NCBI GenBank assembly: GCA_946480715.1
Contig: CAMLKK010000001.1
Span: 1 to 64,000 of the forward strand
DNA: 64,000 nt
Direction: 5' to 3'
Source: an uncultured Bacteriovorax sp.
GTDB lineage: Bacteria > Bdellovibrionota > Bacteriovoracia > Bacteriovoracales > Bacteriovoracaceae
A program made the translations under genes and the position numbers. Below the pieces are notes generated by a model. The model was given only the letters and a program-made list of their open reading frames with translations, searched no databases and was not told where the DNA came from. Shown here in pieces: positions 60,758 to 64,000 of the stretch; the first letter of the stretch is position 1; each line of letters starts with the position of its first letter.

Positions 60758-61678
60758 ATGATAAATCAATCACATATTTTCAGTAGTTTTTCAGTCGATA
60801 ATATTGATGCGGCCAAGGAATTCTATTCCGAAGTTCTGGGTCTCTCAGTAAAAGAAGTGGACGATCCCGGATGCGGACGCATGCTTTTCATACCGATTAA
60901 CGGTGGCAACGAAATTCTCATCTATCCCAAGGCAGATCACAAACCGGCTTCATTTACTGTCGTCAATTTTGGAGTAAAAAAGATTCTTCCAGAAGTTGAA
61001 GATTTAAAGAAGCGGGGAGTACATTTCGAAGACTTTGAAGGCAATGATGAAAATGGAATTAATCACAATGAAGGACCGCTCATCGCCTGGTTTAAAGATC
61101 CGGCCGGAAATTTTCTGTCTGTCATTGAAGAAGTTCCTCATCAATACGTTAAGGAGAATAAAGTGATCACAGAAAGTCAGTTTGATAGAAGTTTAGAAAA
61201 AACAATTTTTATTCCAGAGAATCGACATGAGGTTTTTCTTTGGTGGACTAGACCAGATCTCATTGAGAAGTGGTCTGCACCGGATGGGATGACTCTTGTA
61301 GTTCCCGAAATGGATGCCCGAGAAGGCGGTAGATATCGATACGAACATATGAACGAAGAAGGTCGTTGGGTTTGTGCAGGTCAGTTTACAGAGTTCGTAG
61401 AAGATGAACATTTGGGAATGTTGGAGACTGTTGTCGGCCCGACAGGTGATGTACTCTTTAAAGACTTAAAAACGACTGTCGATTTTAAAGATGTTGGAAA
61501 CGGCTGTGAAGTAGTGATGGTTCAGACTGGTTTTGAGAGTGAAGAAGCGGTTCGCGAATGCGAGACTGGTTGGGATCAATGCATTGATAAATTAAAAACA
61601 CTCATTGGTTCTGACATGAGTTCATTGCGAGAGGGGCATGAATTACCCGATCGCGATAAGTTAACGAACTTTTATTAG
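60758..61678 (+). CDS. VOC-SRPBCC fusion protein
   Basis: The 306-residue protein has a glyoxalase/VOC domain (about 1-130; HIFSSFSVDNIDAAKEFYSE, WFKDPAGNFLSVIEE) joined to an AHSA1-like SRPBCC domain (about 150-300; EVFLWWTRPDLIEKWSAPDG). The first may be a metal-dependent or ligand-binding fold and the second a hydrophobic ligand-binding cavity. Each half is common, but the combination has no defined reaction. GAGGAGG stands 6 bases before the ATG. It is divergent from the OsmC-YcaO gene. Confidence 0.85.
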   Translation: MINQSHIFSSFSVDNIDAAKEFYSEVLGLSVKEVDDPGCGRMLFIPINGGNEILIYPKADHKPASFTVVNFGVKKILPEVEDLKKRGVHFEDFEGNDENGINHNEGPLIAWFKDPAGNFLSVIEEVPHQYVKENKVITESQFDRSLEKTIFIPENRHEVFLWWTRPDLIEKWSAPDGMTLVVPEMDAREGGRYRYEHMNEEGRWVCAGQFTEFVEDEHLGMLETVVGPTGDVLFKDLKTTVDFKDVGNGCEVVMVQTGFESEEAVRECETGWDQCIDKLKTLIGSDMSSLREGHELPDRDKLTNFY

Positions 61679-61695
61679 TCGAGATAAGGAGAAAG

Positions 61696-61713
61696 TTGAC
61701 ATTGGCCTGACAT
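61696..61713 (+). promoter_or_regulatory. direct repeat of TTGACAT type upstream of the sensor kinase gene
   Basis: TTGACAT (61696-61702) and CTGACAT (61707-61713) have an 11-bp period, 33 bases before the kinase ATG. This spacing is typical of OmpR/PhoB-type regulators. A four-copy relative lies after the regulator gene at 63904-63944. Confidence 0.5.
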
Positions 61714-61745
61714 AAAAAAGGGGAAATGGGGTAAACTATTAAACT

Positions 61746-63242
61746 ATGAGAATCTATCTCTCGCTTATAGTTGCGGCCATTATCCTTTCTTTTTTCACTG
61801 CCTATACGGCCCTCAATCTGCAAAAAGAGCAGTGGGCCGATGAGCGTGACAAAAATCACATGGCCGCACTTGAAATCGCTTTTGTAACTCAAACGACGCC
61901 TCTATATGAGCTGGACTTGAATGGTCTCTATCCGGCCTATGGTCATTTTCAGCTCATTCAACCCTTAATCGCTCCCTTTGCACGTGCATCCAATCTCACA
62001 GAGCAATGTTCGTTATCCCCTGAGATTATGTCTCGCGAAGAGGCATCTAAATCTGAATTGTGGGAAGCTTTTAGGTGCCGCTTCAGAAGTGATCTGCCTT
62101 CTGGTTTTTTTGCAACTCCACCATTTATTAATGATAACGGAGAGAGCTTTGCGCTTCTTGCTTTCAAAAGCGGTCGTTCGCCATTTTCAGAAAAGAGTTG
62201 GATTGTGGAGCATTTGAATTTTTTCCACGTAAGTGAGCTGATTTATCTCCCAGAGGATTCTTTAAGTCAGGCGTATCGAATCTTGAAAACGTTGCGGCCA
62301 TATGATCTGGATCAATTAACGAAAGGGACTGATAAAATATTAGGATCAAGTTTCTATTTTGTTAAAGCTGATGAAAAAACGGGAAGAAGATATTTTGTTT
62401 TTTCTGTTGAGCAATTGAACAAATTTTTTAGTGAAAAAGAATATTTTCCCAAACTGAAGATGGGCGATGAGACTTGTTTTTTCCAAGACGGAAGTCTTTG
62501 TTGGCAAAAACGATCGGCCAATCTATTGGAGATGATTCGTCCTTCATCGATTCTCATTTTTGTCTCTTCACTCATTGTTCTGATTATAGTTATTTTAAGT
62601 TTGTACAGTAGGATTCATTTTCAAAATAGGGAAGAAGAGCGGAAACGGCATGCTTTGCGGGTATTAACTCATGAATTGCGAACACCGATCACCAATCTTC
62701 TTTTACTTATAGAAGGATTAAATAAGAAATCCGATACGATGGAGCCTGTTCTCTTAGAAGAGTTTCTCAAAATTGAAAGTGAAGTTTATCGCTTGAAACG
62801 TTTAGCTGATAAGAGTTCTACTTATTTAAAAAGCGATCAAGATCAAACGCTGATGTCTTTTGAATGGGTGAAGATCGATTCAGTTAATTCCTTTTTGGCC
62901 GATTTTCTGGAAAATTATTCTGGCAAACAGATCATTTTCGAACAACTGGAAAACGATGTTAGTCTCGAAATAGACGTCTATTGGTTTTCGATGTGTTTGA
63001 AGAATATTGTGGAGAATGCGCTTCAACATGGAAAAGCACCCGTTAATGTGACTCTCAAAATAAAAGATCACCTGTTGATTGTTGAAGTAAGTGATGAAGG
63101 AGTCTTTCAGAAAACTTCACAGTCATCTGGTTTGGGTTTAGGATTAAAATTAGTTGAAAAAATTATTACCGAAATGAAAGGTAAAATCGAAATTCAAAAA
63201 ACTCCAACAGTCGTAAAAATGTCATTCAGGTTGAAACAATGA
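61746..63242 (+). CDS. membrane sensor histidine kinase
   Basis: The 498-residue protein has an N-terminal membrane helix (about 4-22), a sensor region of about 240 residues with cysteines (for example TEQCSL and FRCRF), a second helix (about 264-286), and a cytoplasmic kinase core. HisKA contains RVLTHELRTPITNLLL, and the HATPase part has NIVENALQHG and GLGLGLKLVEKI. It phosphorylates the OmpR-type regulator whose gene overlaps its end by four bases (ATGA). The ligand is not known. The periplasmic domain has no recognised family. Confidence 0.9.
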   Translation: MRIYLSLIVAAIILSFFTAYTALNLQKEQWADERDKNHMAALEIAFVTQTTPLYELDLNGLYPAYGHFQLIQPLIAPFARASNLTEQCSLSPEIMSREEASKSELWEAFRCRFRSDLPSGFFATPPFINDNGESFALLAFKSGRSPFSEKSWIVEHLNFFHVSELIYLPEDSLSQAYRILKTLRPYDLDQLTKGTDKILGSSFYFVKADEKTGRRYFVFSVEQLNKFFSEKEYFPKLKMGDETCFFQDGSLCWQKRSANLLEMIRPSSILIFVSSLIVLIIVILSLYSRIHFQNREEERKRHALRVLTHELRTPITNLLLLIEGLNKKSDTMEPVLLEEFLKIESEVYRLKRLADKSSTYLKSDQDQTLMSFEWVKIDSVNSFLADFLENYSGKQIIFEQLENDVSLEIDVYWFSMCLKNIVENALQHGKAPVNVTLKIKDHLLIVEVSDEGVFQKTSQSSGLGLGLKLVEKIITEMKGKIEIQKTPTVVKMSFRLKQ

Positions 63243-63910
63243 AAAGCATATTGATAGTCGAAGATGATCCATTATTAGGAAGCTCACTGAAAAAGATATG
63301 TGAAAGCGAAGGTCTACTGGCCCACCTGGCAATTGATCTCAAAACCGCCAGAGAATCAATGTACCAGTCATTTGATCTCATTGTGCTTGACTGGATGTTG
63401 CCTGATGGACAAGGAATTGATTTTCTCCGAGAACTAAGAAATCGTGACCTGAATCTTCCCGTGATACTTTTAACTGCACGAAACGATCTTATCGATAAAG
63501 TCGTTGGATTGGAGTCAGGTGCCAATGATTATATGACTAAGCCTTTCGAGTCCCGCGAGTTAATAGCACGGATTAGAGTTCAATTAAGAGAGAAGAAGCC
63601 TGCCCCATCCGGAGAAAGTCTTATTCATGGAAAACTTTCCTTGAATTTAAAAGAGCGCGATGTGATTTATGATGGAAAAAGAATCACTCTTACAAAAATG
63701 GAATTTGAGCTTCTTAAGTTACTAGTTGAAAATCCACGTCAAACTTTTACCCGTGAAAATTTGCTGGATAAAGTGTGGGGATATGAAAATTTTCCGACGA
63801 CGAGAACGGTTGATACTCACGTTCTGCAAATTCGGCAAAAAACATCAGATTCGCTTATAGAAACGATTCGCGGCCTTGGCTATCGCCTTGGCAATGTCAG
63901 CGAGAATTGA
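63239..63910 (+). CDS. OmpR/PhoB-family response regulator
   Basis: The 223-residue protein has a receiver with D9-D10, phospho-acceptor D51 in VLDWMLPDG, and Thr/Lys in LLTARN and MTKPFE. A winged-helix output domain follows (about 125-220; LTKMEFELLKLLVENPRQ). It is expressed with the upstream kinase. Four 11-bp-spaced GAATTGAC copies directly after the gene are candidate binding sites. Confidence 0.93.
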   Translation: MKSILIVEDDPLLGSSLKKICESEGLLAHLAIDLKTARESMYQSFDLIVLDWMLPDGQGIDFLRELRNRDLNLPVILLTARNDLIDKVVGLESGANDYMTKPFESRELIARIRVQLREKKPAPSGESLIHGKLSLNLKERDVIYDGKRITLTKMEFELLKLLVENPRQTFTRENLLDKVWGYENFPTTRTVDTHVLQIRQKTSDSLIETIRGLGYRLGNVSEN

Positions 63911-63944
63911 CAAAGAATTGACCTCGAATTGACCTCGAATTGAC
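63904..63944 (+). repeat. four direct copies of GAATTGAC with 11-bp period
   Basis: GAATTGAC occurs at 63904-63911, 63915-63922, 63926-63933 and 63937-63944, exactly 11 bp apart; the first copy contains the stop codon of the regulator gene. OmpR/PhoB-type proteins bind direct repeats of this period. A promoter overlaps the last copy (63940-63970), which suggests control of the next gene beyond the window. Confidence 0.85.
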
Positions 63945-63970
63945 TCCAATTTTTTATCCTTTGTTACGAT
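63940..63970 (+). promoter_or_regulatory. candidate sigma-70 promoter after the 11-bp repeat array
   Basis: -35 TTGACT (63940-63945) and extended -10 TGTTACGAT (-10 hexamer 63965-63970), spacer 19 bp. The -35 overlaps the fourth repeat copy. The driven gene lies beyond the window end. Confidence 0.5.
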
Positions 63971-64000
63971 CTAGGTAGTGAACGAAGGACTTCAAAATCG

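Noticed and set aside
1..64000. CRISPR arrays, insertion sequences, rRNA or tRNA genes
   Set aside because: No regularly spaced 25-40 bp repeats, transposase-like proteins or cloverleaf-like intergenic sequence were seen. The 11-bp repeat at 63904 is too short and regular for CRISPR.

Overview
This is AT-rich chromosomal DNA of a Gram-negative bacterium with an outer membrane, shown by many lipoprotein signal peptides, TolC and RND components and beta-barrel-like proteins. The mix of single-domain receivers, numerous family-unknown lipoproteins, an OsmC-YcaO fusion, GrxB and RlmC fits the Bdellovibrionota (Bacteriovorax/Peredibacter-like predators). That placement is from memory of gene content, not from a search. 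I see no integrase, transposase, phage gene, CRISPR array, tRNA or rRNA. Genes are dense, and many convergent pairs overlap or abut.

Layout. 0-4.6 kb: a QEGLA/MATCAP-like metallopeptidase, a GST, RlmC, a receiver, PdxH and a HIT protein. 4.6-7.8 kb: mostly envelope and coiled-coil genes on the minus strand. 7.9-14.8 kb: a lipoprotein carrying an ABC1/UbiB kinase-like domain, a receiver, GrxB, an LplT-like transporter, a PNKP-type phosphatase and a lipoprotein. 14.8-25.1 kb: transketolase, ALDH, GltX, a dihaem cytochrome behind a large hairpin that buries its ribosome site, a solute-binding protein, a DEDDy exonuclease, YajQ and a Nudix hydrolase. 25.1-30.6 kb: a large EF-hand-like lipoprotein, a beta-barrel protein, a Ser/Thr/Gly-rich secreted protein, a probable 46-residue gene and an HTH regulator. 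30.6-33.8 kb: DUF3703 and DNA repair (MutM, Ada-AlkA, Ogt).

36.2-44.6 kb is a metal and metalloid stretch. It holds merR-arsI-arsC behind a textbook MerR promoter, mntP behind a probable yybP-ykoY Mn2+ riboswitch, a zinc alcohol dehydrogenase, and an HME-RND pump with two related small His-rich periplasmic proteins and a TolC homologue but no adaptor gene. 44.6-50.7 kb: a second ABC1 kinase, a solute-binding protein, a lectin-like lipoprotein and a P-type ATPase broken by two single-base deletions. 50.7-54.4 kb: a prepilin-like protein with thrombospondin-type repeats, a PAS receptor lacking a normal MCP tip, and a PLL-like propeller lectin. 54.4-57.5 kb: a receiver, a KaiC-like double ATPase and a PAS histidine kinase. 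57.5-64 kb: GNAT, OsmC-YcaO, a VOC-SRPBCC fusion and an OmpR-type two-component pair. That pair is flanked by TGAC repeats of 11-bp period that look like its own binding sites.

The most interesting unexplained signals are the Shine-Dalgarno hairpin at 20249-20313, the four-copy 11-bp repeat at 63904-63944, the leaderless MerR/arsenic operon, the adaptor-less RND operon whose TolC is one in-frame stop away from a signal-peptide-bearing neighbour, the prepilin-thrombospondin fusion, and the KaiC-centred signalling group.
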